DNA of 56,074 nt from Candidatus Fermentibacterota bacterium (GTDB lineage Bacteria; Fermentibacterota; Fermentibacteria; Fermentibacterales; JCC-6), in NCBI GenBank assembly GCA_030609965.1, contig JAUWSQ010000011.1, forward strand, positions 1-56,074, written 5' to 3'. A program made the translations under genes and the position numbers. Below the pieces are notes generated by a model that did no database searches, was not told where the DNA came from, and saw only the letters and a program-made list of their open reading frames with translations. Of this stretch, positions 8,834 to 18,168 are shown piece by piece (the first letter of the stretch is position 1; every line of letters begins with the position of its first letter).

Positions 8834-9106
8834 TTGCTTCACAATCGCTCTACTGTATTCTGGATAACGGTATCATTCTTCGGAATGATGACAGGTACCG
8901 TATTCGGAGAAGCAATAGCAGCACTTCTCCCTGAATCATCCACGGCTCTCAGATCGTTTTTTGGAGGAGCCCTGGAGTTTTCAGTAGGGCCAGTCGGATT
9001 TGATCTGATCGTATTTAGGTTCGCTCTTGAGGAGATAGCATTCAAGCTTAATCTCATGAGTTTTGCAGGACTGATGTTTGTAGGTTATCTTTACCGCTGG
9101 TTCTGA
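8834..9106 (+). CDS. DUF4321 small membrane protein
   Basis: The 90-residue protein has two hydrophobic segments, at about residues 8-30 and 72-88, separated by a short soluble stretch. Its pattern (WITVSFFGMMTGTVFGEAI, then the VGFDLIVFRFALEEIAFKLN segment) matches DUF4321. The family has no established function. The start is TTG at 8834 behind GGAGGAG, with a rather short 2-base spacer. It lies between a transporter-like gene and tatA, an all-membrane trio. Confidence 0.7.
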   Translation: MLHNRSTVFWITVSFFGMMTGTVFGEAIAALLPESSTALRSFFGGALEFSVGPVGFDLIVFRFALEEIAFKLNLMSFAGLMFVGYLYRWF

Positions 9107-9132
9107 TCTGTGAAATGCAGACAGGAGATATT

Positions 9133-9339
9133 ATGATGTTTCGTCCAGGTACCGGTGAAATAATACTGATAGTCGTTGTTCTTCTACTCCTTTTCGGGGC
9201 AAAAAGAATTCCGGATCTGGCCAGATCAGTCGGTCAGGCTCTGCATTTGTTCAGAAAGGGAATGAAAGAAGGCATTATGGATATAGATATAGATGAAGAG
9301 GATTCTGGAAACGGGGAAAATACGGATGGCCACAGTTAG
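9133..9339 (+). CDS. tatA: Twin-arginine translocase subunit TatA/TatE
   Basis: The 68-residue protein forms the pore-like oligomer of the Tat system for export of folded proteins. It has the single N-terminal membrane helix (TGEIILIVVVLLLLFGAKRIP) with the FGAKRIPDLARS hinge, then the amphipathic helix LFRKGMKEG and an acidic tail. The frame opens at 9115. The ATG at 9133 is preferred because AGGAG lies 5 bases upstream and TatA proteins start close to the helix. No tatC is in the window. The gene overlaps the mglA start by 14 bases. Confidence 0.9.
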   Translation: MMFRPGTGEIILIVVVLLLLFGAKRIPDLARSVGQALHLFRKGMKEGIMDIDIDEEDSGNGENTDGHS

Positions 9340-9934
9340 CTACAGTTCAAGAGAAATCGATTGTAAATTAGTATACGCCGGACCCGGATTGTCCGGTAAA
9401 ACAACAAATGTTAAGTTCATTCACAGCCAGATACCTTCAAGTGACAGAGGAAAACTGATTTCATTAGCTACAGGTAACGAACGAACCCTGTTTTTTGATT
9501 TCCTTCCTATAAACACTGGTTCAATTTACGGATTTAAAGTAAGGCTCCATCTCTACAGTGTACCAGGACAGGCAATGTATACGGACAGCCGTCAGCTGAT
9601 TCTTCAGGGTGTTGACGGTATTATTTTCGTAGCCGATTCCCAGAGGGCCAGAATGGACGCGAATATTGCGAGTCTGCGCGATCTGAAGGATAATCTCAAA
9701 AACACCAACAGAAAGGGACTCAGCCTTGTACTCCAGACAAACAAGAGAGACCTTCCTGACATTCTTCCCACAGATGTTATAAGAAAGCGTCTCGGTCTTG
9801 ATAGAGTCCCATGCATAGAATCCATTGCCACGGATGGCACAGGTGTGTTTGAAACACTAAGGAAAGCAAGCCGCATCGTTATGCGCAGACTTCACCGTCA
9901 GTTCTCCCTTGCACTGGAACAGAAGAAAGGCTGA
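9326..9934 (+). CDS. mglA: MglA-type small Ras-like GTPase (copy 1)
   Basis: The product is about 202 residues and belongs to the MglA family of prokaryotic Ras-like GTPases, which set cell polarity and motility in myxobacteria. The P-loop GPGLSGKTT is at 19-27. As in other MglA proteins, switch II reads LYSVPGQ, without the DxxG aspartate. The NKRDLP guanine-recognition motif is present. The ATG at 9326 inside the end of tatA gives the family's usual N-terminus; an earlier TTG-type start would add 11 residues. No MglB (roadblock) gene is nearby. The downstream neighbour is an unusual membrane-anchored protein, its likely partner. Confidence 0.9.
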   Translation: MATVSYSSREIDCKLVYAGPGLSGKTTNVKFIHSQIPSSDRGKLISLATGNERTLFFDFLPINTGSIYGFKVRLHLYSVPGQAMYTDSRQLILQGVDGIIFVADSQRARMDANIASLRDLKDNLKNTNRKGLSLVLQTNKRDLPDILPTDVIRKRLGLDRVPCIESIATDGTGVFETLRKASRIVMRRLHRQFSLALEQKKG

Positions 9935-9935
9935 A

Positions 9936-11396
9936 TTGAACAGCAGCAGAATGGTTGATCTTCTTCTTGTAAGACTGACAAGGGAAGATGAAAAGATCAA
10001 AGTAATAGACCTCCTCATGAGTGAACTCGGGATGTCAAAAGAAGAAGCTAGGGAAAAAGTAGACAGTTCCCCCAATATTCTCAATGAGGGTGTGGAAATG
10101 GAGCAGGGCAGAATTCTGCAGGACAGGATGTATCCATTCGTAGACCTTCTCCCGAGGCATTACAACGGTATTGCAGCCGTTCCAGCTGCGAAAGATAGTG
10201 AAACGGAAAAAGATACCTATGAAATGATTCCCGATGATATTCCTCTTTTTGAGGAAGAGAATGAAGAACTGCATTCTGAATCCGAAGAATCAGATGAACT
10301 AATTTACAACCCGAGTACTTTGCCTGAAGAAGATCAGGAGTACAAGGCTTTTGATGAGGAAGATGACGATACACTTATCATCACATCAGCTTCCGAGGAG
10401 ATGTTGAATGTAGAGCGCTGCCACATCTGCGGCAGAACTCCAACAGGCGGTCAGAAACTTGCTCCTTGCCAAATATGTGCAGAACTGACCTGCTCTGACT
10501 GCTATAACAGGAAACACCATGTCTGTGATAAGTGCGCTACTGAAGGAAGAGCCGTTGACCGCCCACTCGACTCGGTACCCCGGACAGAAATAGAAACCAG
10601 TACTCCCGAACTGAATGCGAAGTATTCCTCGAAAAAGAGATCTAAAACTGCAGGAACTGCGAAATATTCCAGGATCACACACATCGCTATCATCGTAATA
10701 TTACTGATACTGGTCGCTGCCTTTTTTATAATCGATCCGATGCATCTTCTTACTGCCGCCGATGATACAGAAGATGTAGTCGCGGATACTACTGAAGTGG
10801 ATTTAATCAATCCGCCTGATACGACACACGTCATTGAAGTTGATTCAACAATTATTCAAGATGATTCACTGCTGGCGGATTCATCAGAGGCCATCGAGTA
10901 CATTTCACTGAGGGATGTTTCTCTCCCCGATTCCCTCGTTTTCAGTGAGGAATATTCCCTGCCAAGAACTATCACATACTCACGGATTGCCGGTCTTGAG
11001 ATTCAAACCGATTCCCTGCCCTTCATTGCGGAATTCCTTGGTCAGCTGGCATCGGTTTACTCCATAGAGTTCGACGGCATTTCGCTTGTACGAACAGAAG
11101 ACGGATTTGAAATTCTGTTAATGGCCATACTCCATCCTGAACCAGCGGAAAAAAGAACTGCTATGTTGGGTCATCTCGGTTTACTTCTGGATTCAACGGT
11201 GGTTGATCAGATGGTTCTGTATTACAGAGAAAATCAGTATTACGATGCGGTTATGTTTACCTTCACAGCTGACAGTTTCTCTATTCTTTCAAGATCAAAC
11301 AGCCCGAATGTCCTTCAGAGGAAACAGGCGTTTCTGCCGGAAACAACGGATCTTATCACCGGTAGAATCTTCGACTGGATGACAGATCTGAACTGA
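9936..11396 (+). CDS. L7/L12-like domain, Cys-rich zinc module and membrane anchor protein of unknown function
   Basis: The product has about 486 residues and belongs to no family I can name. The first 70 residues resemble the C-terminal domain of ribosomal protein L7/L12 (KIKVIDLLMSELGMSKEEAR, then VDSSPNILNEGVE). An acidic linker leads to a treble-clef or RING-like module at about 160-200 with pairs HICG, CQIC, CSDC and CDKC. A basic stretch and one membrane helix (about 247-267) follow. The C-terminal 220 residues should lie outside the membrane and are rich in Asp and Ser. The TTG at 9936 is preferred because AAAGG lies 5 bases upstream; ATGs at 9909 and 9951 are alternatives. It follows mglA directly. 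Confidence 0.75.
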   Translation: MNSSRMVDLLLVRLTREDEKIKVIDLLMSELGMSKEEAREKVDSSPNILNEGVEMEQGRILQDRMYPFVDLLPRHYNGIAAVPAAKDSETEKDTYEMIPDDIPLFEEENEELHSESEESDELIYNPSTLPEEDQEYKAFDEEDDDTLIITSASEEMLNVERCHICGRTPTGGQKLAPCQICAELTCSDCYNRKHHVCDKCATEGRAVDRPLDSVPRTEIETSTPELNAKYSSKKRSKTAGTAKYSRITHIAIIVILLILVAAFFIIDPMHLLTAADDTEDVVADTTEVDLINPPDTTHVIEVDSTIIQDDSLLADSSEAIEYISLRDVSLPDSLVFSEEYSLPRTITYSRIAGLEIQTDSLPFIAEFLGQLASVYSIEFDGISLVRTEDGFEILLMAILHPEPAEKRTAMLGHLGLLLDSTVVDQMVLYYRENQYYDAVMFTFTADSFSILSRSNSPNVLQRKQAFLPETTDLITGRIFDWMTDLN

Positions 11397-11466
11397 TCAT
11401 GTACCCTTTCGGTATATTCCTCGATAGTCTAGTATTCCCTCTATATTTTACAATCACGAAAGACGT

Positions 11467-13677
11467 ATGAGTAAGAAAAAGAACCTCGTAATCATAGAAT
11501 CGCCTGCAAAGGCAAGGAGCCTTCGCGGCTATCTGGGTGGCAACTACGAAGTGGTAGCTTCAAACGGCCACGTGAGAGATCTTCCGAGGAATTACCTGGG
11601 AGTTGATGAAACTTCCGGATTCAAACCCACCTATACGATACTGCCGGAGAAAAGGAAGATCGTAACCAAGCTTAAGAAGATAGCAAAGGGATACTCCAAG
11701 ATATATCTCGCTGCTGATCCTGACAGGGAGGGAGAAGCCATCTGCTGGCACCTATCGCAGATACTGCAGAGAAAAGACGTGAGTTTCAGCAGGCTCAGAT
11801 TCAATGCAATAACAAAAGATACCATTTTAAAATCACTTGATAAACCAAGTTCCATCGATATGCAGCTGGTGGACGCTCAGCAGGCAAGAAGAGTCATGGA
11901 CAGGCTTGTGGGTTACAAGATCTCATCCTGGCTCCAGAGGATAATGGGGAAGGGCAAGAGTGCTGGAAGAGTTCAATCTGTCGCTCTAAGAATGATCCAG
12001 GAACGCGAGGATGCTATCAACAGCTTTCTACCCGTTGAATACTGGCTGATTGATGCAGAATTCATTAAGGGAGAAATTCCTTTTACTGCTTCACTATGCC
12101 GGATCGATGGGAGTGTATCAGGAAAACCTGGAAAGAATCCAGGCTGCGAGGATGAAGCTGAACGAGTCATCGAAAGGATGAGGGATACGTCTATAGACTG
12201 GGAGATATTGAAAGTAGTATCAAGGGATAAATCTATATCACCTCCTCCGCCGTTCATAACAAGCACACTTCAGCAGACTGCCTCGAACAGACTCTCTTTC
12301 TCACCATCAAGAACGATGTCTATTGCACAGCAGCTTTACGAGGGAATATCTATCGGCAGCACTGAGAGAACAGGGCTTATCACGTACATGCGTACCGATT
12401 CAGTAAGGATGAGCCCGGAAAGCCTGAATAGCTGCAGGGAATACCTCGCGGAGAAGTACGGATCGGACGCGATTACTGCAAAAATAAGAAGGTATAGAAG
12501 TTCAAAGGGTTCTCAGGATGCCCATGAAGCCATAAGGCCTGTGGATATAAGGCTCACGCCCGAAAAGCTGGAATCCATCCTGACACCATCTCAGTTTGCT
12601 TTGTACAGGCTTATCTTTCGTAGATTCGCTGCTACACAGCTTAATGACGCGATAATTAGTAATACTACGGTAACAGTATCCGGTGCCGGTCTTGAATTCA
12701 ATGCTGTCGGGGAGGTTCTCATTAACCCTGGTTTCTCTACGATCGATCCTGCATTCATCAAGACAAAAAATAAGTTGCCGAAGCTATCGACGGGTAAGGT
12801 TCTGCTTGAATCCTTTGAGAAGAACCAGAAGTTCACATCTCCGCCTCCGAGGTTTTCCGAGGCAAGACTCGTAGCGGAAATGAAGAAAGTCGGTATTGGA
12901 AGGCCCTCCACATACGTAAGTACCATAAAAACACTCAGATTAAGAGAATATGTGGAGAAGGATGGAAAAGTCCTCAGGCCTACCGAGCTTGGAACTACCA
13001 CAATCCGGATACTGGTCAGGATGTTCCCGCACATTTTCAAGGTGGATTTCACCGCGAGAATGGAAGAGCTCCTTGACTCTGTCGCAAAGGGTACGGAAAC
13101 CTATCCAGACGCTTTGAAGCAGCTGAGCCTTCCGCTTGAATCCTCTTTGCTGATGGCGATGAAGAATACTGAGAGTTTCAGGGATGAGCTGCAGGAGGAA
13201 ACGGGAGAAACGTGTCCGGAATGCGGTTCCCCTATAATCATCCGATGGGGCAGATATGGAAAATTCAAAGCCTGTACATCTTTCCCGAAATGCAGGTTCT
13301 CAAAACCAGTTGAAGAAGAAGATTTAACGGAATTCGAAGGCAGAAAATGCCCTGAATGCGGCAGCAGCCTGCTGCTGAAAACAGGAAGGTATGGAAAATA
13401 CCTCAGTTGCGGAAACAATCCAAAATGCAAACATACAGAACCTGTTCCAACAGGCGTTCCATGCCCAGTAGAAGGGTGCAGCGGGGAACTTGTTGAGAAG
13501 AAATCCCGCAGAGGAAGGCTCTTTTATGCCTGTAACAGATATCCTGAATGTAAATATGCGGTATGGAACATGCCGATTGACAGGGCCTGTCCGAGGTGCG
13601 GTTTCCCAATATTGATCGAAAAGAATAAGAAGAAAGGTATCTGGTGTCCCGAATGCAGGAAGAAAATAGTAACCTGA
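11467..13677 (+). CDS. topA: DNA topoisomerase I
   Basis: The 736-residue type IA topoisomerase relaxes negative supercoils. The TOPRIM domain begins with VIIESPAKA (residues 8-16) and contains ADPDREGEA (83-91). The catalytic tyrosine is Tyr307 in GLITYMRTDS. The C-terminal 160 residues carry four cysteine clusters of zinc-ribbon type (TCPECG, KCPECG, PCPVEGC and ACPRCG). The ATG follows a 70-base gap after the preceding gene. The last 34 bases overlap the recombinase gene. The order topA-xerC-hslV-hslU resembles the Bacillus topA-codV-clpQ-clpY cluster, without trmFO. Confidence 0.97.
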   Translation: MSKKKNLVIIESPAKARSLRGYLGGNYEVVASNGHVRDLPRNYLGVDETSGFKPTYTILPEKRKIVTKLKKIAKGYSKIYLAADPDREGEAICWHLSQILQRKDVSFSRLRFNAITKDTILKSLDKPSSIDMQLVDAQQARRVMDRLVGYKISSWLQRIMGKGKSAGRVQSVALRMIQEREDAINSFLPVEYWLIDAEFIKGEIPFTASLCRIDGSVSGKPGKNPGCEDEAERVIERMRDTSIDWEILKVVSRDKSISPPPPFITSTLQQTASNRLSFSPSRTMSIAQQLYEGISIGSTERTGLITYMRTDSVRMSPESLNSCREYLAEKYGSDAITAKIRRYRSSKGSQDAHEAIRPVDIRLTPEKLESILTPSQFALYRLIFRRFAATQLNDAIISNTTVTVSGAGLEFNAVGEVLINPGFSTIDPAFIKTKNKLPKLSTGKVLLESFEKNQKFTSPPPRFSEARLVAEMKKVGIGRPSTYVSTIKTLRLREYVEKDGKVLRPTELGTTTIRILVRMFPHIFKVDFTARMEELLDSVAKGTETYPDALKQLSLPLESSLLMAMKNTESFRDELQEETGETCPECGSPIIIRWGRYGKFKACTSFPKCRFSKPVEEEDLTEFEGRKCPECGSSLLLKTGRYGKYLSCGNNPKCKHTEPVPTGVPCPVEGCSGELVEKKSRRGRLFYACNRYPECKYAVWNMPIDRACPRCGFPILIEKNKKKGIWCPECRKKIVT

Positions 13678-14558
13678 TCGAGGATTTCTGCAGAGATCTG
13701 TTATACGGCCGGAGATTCTCAAGTAATACTGTTAAGGCATACAAGGCTGATCTATATAGATTCGTTAACTGGCAGCATGCAGTCAGTATTCTTGAGGGTT
13801 TTACTGTAACTGAACTAAGAGGATTTCTCCGGCATGAAGCCTCAAGGGGCCTCGATTCAAAATCTCTGGCAAGAGAAGTATCATCCCTGAGAACATTCGG
13901 GAACTGGCTGCTTGAAACAGAAAGACTTTCCTCGGGCAACCCGGCAAAACTGATTGCCATGCCCAAGACACCCACAAGTCTTCCCGGATTTCTCAGTGTT
14001 TCCGAGGTCCGCCTGGTTATCGACAGCTACGATGAATCCACAGTTCTGGGCAGGCGGAACCGGGCCATAGTAGAGTTACTATATGGAGCTGGACTCAGAG
14101 CCTCGGAAGCCGCTTCGGCAACTCTGACAGGGCTGGATCTCAAGACAAGAGAGATAAGGATTATGGGTAAAGGTAAAAGAGAGAGGATCGTTCCGCTTCC
14201 AGAGATGACCTGCAGATCACTCCGAGCATGGATTAACTGCAGAAGCGAGCTTACAGCTGATATCTCTTTAAATCCTGAGACTGTTTTCATAAGCATCCGT
14301 GGAAGAAAGCTTGACCCCAGAGATATCCGGCGTATTGTTGCATTTGGTGTGAAACATGCTGCACGGGCAGCGGGAGCATCGCCGCATACTTTCCGGCACA
14401 GCTTCGCGACTCATCTCCTTGATAATGGAGCTGATCTTAGAGCTGTTCAGGATATGCTGGGCCATGCGAGCCTTTCGACAACCCAGGTCTACACTCACCT
14501 GACAATGGAGAGATTGAGAGAAGCGTACAGTAAAGCACATCCCAGGGGGGAAGAGTGA
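13644..14558 (+). CDS. xerC: Tyrosine recombinase, XerC/XerD type
   Basis: The 304-residue recombinase probably resolves chromosome dimers at dif. The N-terminal SAM-like core-binding domain spans about 1-100. The catalytic residues are all visible: Arg in GAGLRASE, Lys in GKGKRERIVPLP, HTFRHS, the histidine in DMLGHASLSTTQVYTHL and the nucleophile Tyr of that same segment. The GTG at 13644 is chosen because AAAGGT lies 5 bases upstream; an ATG at 13653 is the alternative. Position beside topA and hslVU favours XerC over a phage integrase. XerC and XerD cannot be separated here. Confidence 0.9.
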   Translation: MSRMQEENSNLIEDFCRDLLYGRRFSSNTVKAYKADLYRFVNWQHAVSILEGFTVTELRGFLRHEASRGLDSKSLAREVSSLRTFGNWLLETERLSSGNPAKLIAMPKTPTSLPGFLSVSEVRLVIDSYDESTVLGRRNRAIVELLYGAGLRASEAASATLTGLDLKTREIRIMGKGKRERIVPLPEMTCRSLRAWINCRSELTADISLNPETVFISIRGRKLDPRDIRRIVAFGVKHAARAAGASPHTFRHSFATHLLDNGADLRAVQDMLGHASLSTTQVYTHLTMERLREAYSKAHPRGEE

Positions 14559-17500
14559 CATATAACATAGAAGATATAAAGAGAATACGGATCGATAGAG
14601 CCATTTCCGTATTAGTAGGGCTTGCAGCCCTGATAACCTATCTGATCACACTAGCTCCCAGTGTGAGTTTCTGGGACAGTGGAGAATACCTGACATGTTC
14701 CTGGACAGCAGGAGTTCCGCACCCGCCTGGTGTTCCGCTTTTCGTTCTCCTTGGAAGATTCAGCACTATTCTATTCTCTTTTATTCCTGCAATTGCGGTA
14801 CGGGTCAATCTTCTCTGCGCTTTTGCCGGTGCAGCCACACTTGCAATTCTGACCCGCCTTGTTCAGCGCTGGGGTAACAGAATGCGGTTTGCACCCTCCT
14901 GGTACAGGCCTATGTCCGTTCTTTCCGGTCTGATAGCTACTTTCAGTTATTCCATCTGGCGCAACAGTAATGCTACTGAAACATATGCTACAGCGCTGCT
15001 TCTGACATTCATCATCATGTGGGCTTTCGACTGCTGGATAGAGAAATACGCTGAGAAAGAACATGCAAAGGGAAAGAAAGATCATGGCGGCTGGGGAGAG
15101 GCAAGGTATCTTCTTCTCATATCTTACCTCTTGATACTTGCAATTGGAAATCACGGCAGCGTTCCTTTCGTTACCGGTCCTCCGATACTTCTCATGTTCA
15201 TTATCTACGCCTTCAGGAAAAAGACAGATATATGGAAACGGTCATGGTTCGTACTGACAATTATCGGTCTTGTGCTTCTAGCTTTCAGCATTCATCTCTA
15301 TATGCCCATCCGTGCGATTCAGAATCCTGAGATTAACGAAACGGATGCTGAACAATGGTCCAATTTCGAGAAAGCCTTCACGCGGGAGCAGTACGGCAGT
15401 ACTTCGATACTCGACAGGAAGGGCCCCTTCTTAGACCAGATGAAGCTTTACATGAAATACCTCTCCTGGCAGTCCGGAAGAGTGGATGACGGATGGGACC
15501 GTTACCTGGGTGATACTGCTGGTTCCGCTGCATCCATGGTAATGAAGATAATATTGATATTCGGAGCAATTTACGGGCTTGTGGTGCTGGGCATTAAGAG
15601 GCCCAAACTGCTTCTCTATCTCGGTTTCCTGTTTCTGATGTCCTCAGTTCTCTTTATTTTCTTCATACTCAATTTCAAGACCGGGCTTGAGGCGACAACT
15701 CTTGGTGAAGTAAGGGAGAGGGACTACTTCTTCGGCGCATCTTTCGCGCTTTTCGCCATATTCTCGGGAATAGGACTGGTTTCCGTATTCAAGGATTTCC
15801 TTTCGGAGAGATCCAGACTGGTCTGGGTTACATTGCTCATACCAATGCTATCATTCGGAGTTAATTTTTACAGATGCGATAGATCAAATTCCTATTTTGC
15901 ACACGATTACGGCATAAACCTTCTTGAAAGCTGTCCTCCAAACGCGGTTCTCATTACCAACGGTGACAACGATACATTCCCTCTGTGGTTCGCCCAGGGA
16001 GTTCTGGGAGTGCGCAGGGATGTAATAGTAAGCAATCTAAGCCTTATGAACACTAACTGGTACGTTCAGCAGCTGGTGGAAAAGGATCCTCTGCTTCTCA
16101 GTTTTGACGATCTGGGACTTATCGATTCTCTGCATCCAATCTACATCTGGGGTCCGCATTACTTCCATGTAAACAGGTTTGGTGGTGCTGAATCATCACC
16201 CATTGACGGGCAGATACTCCGTACAACCTTTGATCAGGCATGGCCATGGGCAATCACTGAAGATGAAATGGCCATTGCGATGCACACGGAGGCTTTCTCG
16301 AACCAGGGTGCGCTTACAATGCAGGATCTCGTTCTTCTGAATATGATAAAGAACAGACCTGTTCACGGACGTGAGATATACTTTGCAGGTACTGTCGCCC
16401 CTGAAAGCCGGCAATTCCTTGAGCATTACCAGGAGATGGAGGGTATAGCATTCAGGATAACTGATTATCCGGTTGTCGATGCAGTTAACAGCGCCAGGGG
16501 CTGGCAGCTGATGGAAAGCTACCGATTTACCGGGGTTACGGATCCCTCAGTTTACAAGTGCGACCAGGCCGTGCAGCTCCTGAAGAATTACGTTTCAGCG
16601 TATCACAGACTCGCCCATCAATACCTAGCGATGGGAGAGCCGGATAGTGTACGCCTGGTTCTTGACAGGGCTGAACAGCTGTTTATTACACTCCCGGACG
16701 AATGGGCTGAAGTGCTGCCCTCCAGGGCTATGATATTAGGGAGGCTCATAGATGGGCTCTACGGGCCGCAGGCTGCTTCGGATACCCTTCTTGCACTTGC
16801 CGAGCAATCGCTGGACGCAGCCCGCTCCATGGGCAATCAGGATCTTATGCAGCTATCTCTTTCGATCGCCAGTATGGCCACCAGCTCTGATGACACTTTC
16901 GGGTACAGGCGCAAGATGGAATACAGAAATCTCTTTGATTTAATTGATAATGGTTCCATACCATTCGCCTGGATGAGAATTGAGGTATCTCTGATGTTCT
17001 CCGATTTCGTAGGAGCCTGGAACATACTCAACAGCATTGAAACTACTGAAGACCCTCGTTCCGTTAAACTGATTGAATTTACCCGGAACACTCTCGAAAA
17101 TATTATGGAATATTCCAGAACAGCCTCCAGGGTAAACTTCTATGATACCGGGTTATTTCTTTTCTTTGAATCCATCGAACAGAATTCATCCTCCGAACTT
17201 GAGCTTAACGAAAGCACGAATGCTGGAACTATTATCGATGGTATGATACAGCTTGCTTCACGTGAACATATAATGTCATCCATCTCCGCAGGTCTTGTAC
17301 TTTCCGAATACATCAACGATCAGGATGAAGCCAGGGTGGTGGCTGACTTCGCATACAGACTGCTCGAAGATGACCCTGAGGTGACCATGGAATGGACCGA
17401 CTGGTACATGATCGAACAAAACAGGGTTTCCCCCGAAGCGCTTGCATGGATGGCCGCTAAAGGCGGAAGGCACTTCCTTATGTATGCCGCGCTCAGTAGA

Positions 17501-17632
17501 AGCAGCCAGGTTTCGGAATCAACTCTCTCCGAGATACTCTCCGATCCCGCGATATATGCAGGATCAATACCCGACCCCGGTAGCGGTGCTGGCAGATATT
17601 CGTGGGTCAATTCCCTTGATGGAGGATCATGA
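14555..17632 (+). CDS. DUF2723 GT-C-type membrane protein
   Basis: The 1025-residue protein has an N-terminal half with about ten membrane segments and a soluble C-terminal half. The segment SFWDSGEYLTCSW (38-50) with PHPPGVPLF is diagnostic for DUF2723, a GT-C-fold family related to protein O-mannosyltransferases and common in Bacteroidetes and relatives. D41 and E44 are the probable catalytic acidic pair. A soluble domain follows with NAVLITNGDNDTFPLW, then a helical, TPR-like region. It starts with GTG behind AGGGGGGAA and overlaps both neighbours by 4 bases. It splits the otherwise conserved xerC-hslV neighbourhood. Acceptor unknown. Confidence 0.85.
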   Translation: MTYNIEDIKRIRIDRAISVLVGLAALITYLITLAPSVSFWDSGEYLTCSWTAGVPHPPGVPLFVLLGRFSTILFSFIPAIAVRVNLLCAFAGAATLAILTRLVQRWGNRMRFAPSWYRPMSVLSGLIATFSYSIWRNSNATETYATALLLTFIIMWAFDCWIEKYAEKEHAKGKKDHGGWGEARYLLLISYLLILAIGNHGSVPFVTGPPILLMFIIYAFRKKTDIWKRSWFVLTIIGLVLLAFSIHLYMPIRAIQNPEINETDAEQWSNFEKAFTREQYGSTSILDRKGPFLDQMKLYMKYLSWQSGRVDDGWDRYLGDTAGSAASMVMKIILIFGAIYGLVVLGIKRPKLLLYLGFLFLMSSVLFIFFILNFKTGLEATTLGEVRERDYFFGASFALFAIFSGIGLVSVFKDFLSERSRLVWVTLLIPMLSFGVNFYRCDRSNSYFAHDYGINLLESCPPNAVLITNGDNDTFPLWFAQGVLGVRRDVIVSNLSLMNTNWYVQQLVEKDPLLLSFDDLGLIDSLHPIYIWGPHYFHVNRFGGAESSPIDGQILRTTFDQAWPWAITEDEMAIAMHTEAFSNQGALTMQDLVLLNMIKNRPVHGREIYFAGTVAPESRQFLEHYQEMEGIAFRITDYPVVDAVNSARGWQLMESYRFTGVTDPSVYKCDQAVQLLKNYVSAYHRLAHQYLAMGEPDSVRLVLDRAEQLFITLPDEWAEVLPSRAMILGRLIDGLYGPQAASDTLLALAEQSLDAARSMGNQDLMQLSLSIASMATSSDDTFGYRRKMEYRNLFDLIDNGSIPFAWMRIEVSLMFSDFVGAWNILNSIETTEDPRSVKLIEFTRNTLENIMEYSRTASRVNFYDTGLFLFFESIEQNSSSELELNESTNAGTIIDGMIQLASREHIMSSISAGLVLSEYINDQDEARVVADFAYRLLEDDPEVTMEWTDWYMIEQNRVSPEALAWMAAKGGRHFLMYAALSRSSQVSESTLSEILSDPAIYAGSIPDPGSGAGRYSWVNSLDGGS

Positions 17633-18168
17633 TCTATGATATTCACGCGACAACCGTAGTGGGGATAGTCCGCAACGGCAAAGCAGCTATGGCGGCGGAC
17701 GGACAGGTAACACTCGGTGAAACTGTACTGAAAAGTACGGCAAAAAAGATAAGAAAGCTCTATTCCGGTACTGTTCTCGTTGGGTTCTCCGGTACAGGCG
17801 CTGATGCTTTTGCCCTTGTTGAGCGGCTCGAAGAAAAACTGGAGACAGCCAGAGGCAATCTCCCAAGGGCAGCTGTAGACCTTGCACGTGAATGGAGAGC
17901 TGATAAGTATTTGAGGCAGCTTCAGGCTCTCATTGCTGCAGTTGACAAAGACCATGCGCTTCTCATAGGTGGATCCGGGGAGATTGTAGAAGCGGAAGAT
18001 GGAATTGTCGCTGTAGGCTCCGGACAGCCGTACGCTCTGGCAGCCGCCAGGGCACTGGACGCTCATACAAATATGGGACCTGCAAGAATTGCAGGTGAAA
18101 GTATTAAAATTGCGTCGAAGATATGCATCTATACCGGCGGAGATATACAGGTAGAGGAGCTCAACTGA
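17629..18168 (+). CDS. hslV: ATP-dependent protease subunit HslV
   Basis: The 179-residue peptidase forms the double hexamer of the HslUV protease. The catalytic threonine is Thr8 or Thr9 in HATTVVGIV, so a short propeptide must be removed, as in Bacillus ClpQ. ADGQVTLG and GSGQPYALAAARAL are typical. The ATG overlaps the DUF2723 stop by 4 bases, and the hslV stop overlaps the hslU start by 1 base (TGATG), so the pair is translationally coupled. Length is normal. Confidence 0.97.
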   Translation: MIYDIHATTVVGIVRNGKAAMAADGQVTLGETVLKSTAKKIRKLYSGTVLVGFSGTGADAFALVERLEEKLETARGNLPRAAVDLAREWRADKYLRQLQALIAAVDKDHALLIGGSGEIVEAEDGIVAVGSGQPYALAAARALDAHTNMGPARIAGESIKIASKICIYTGGDIQVEELN

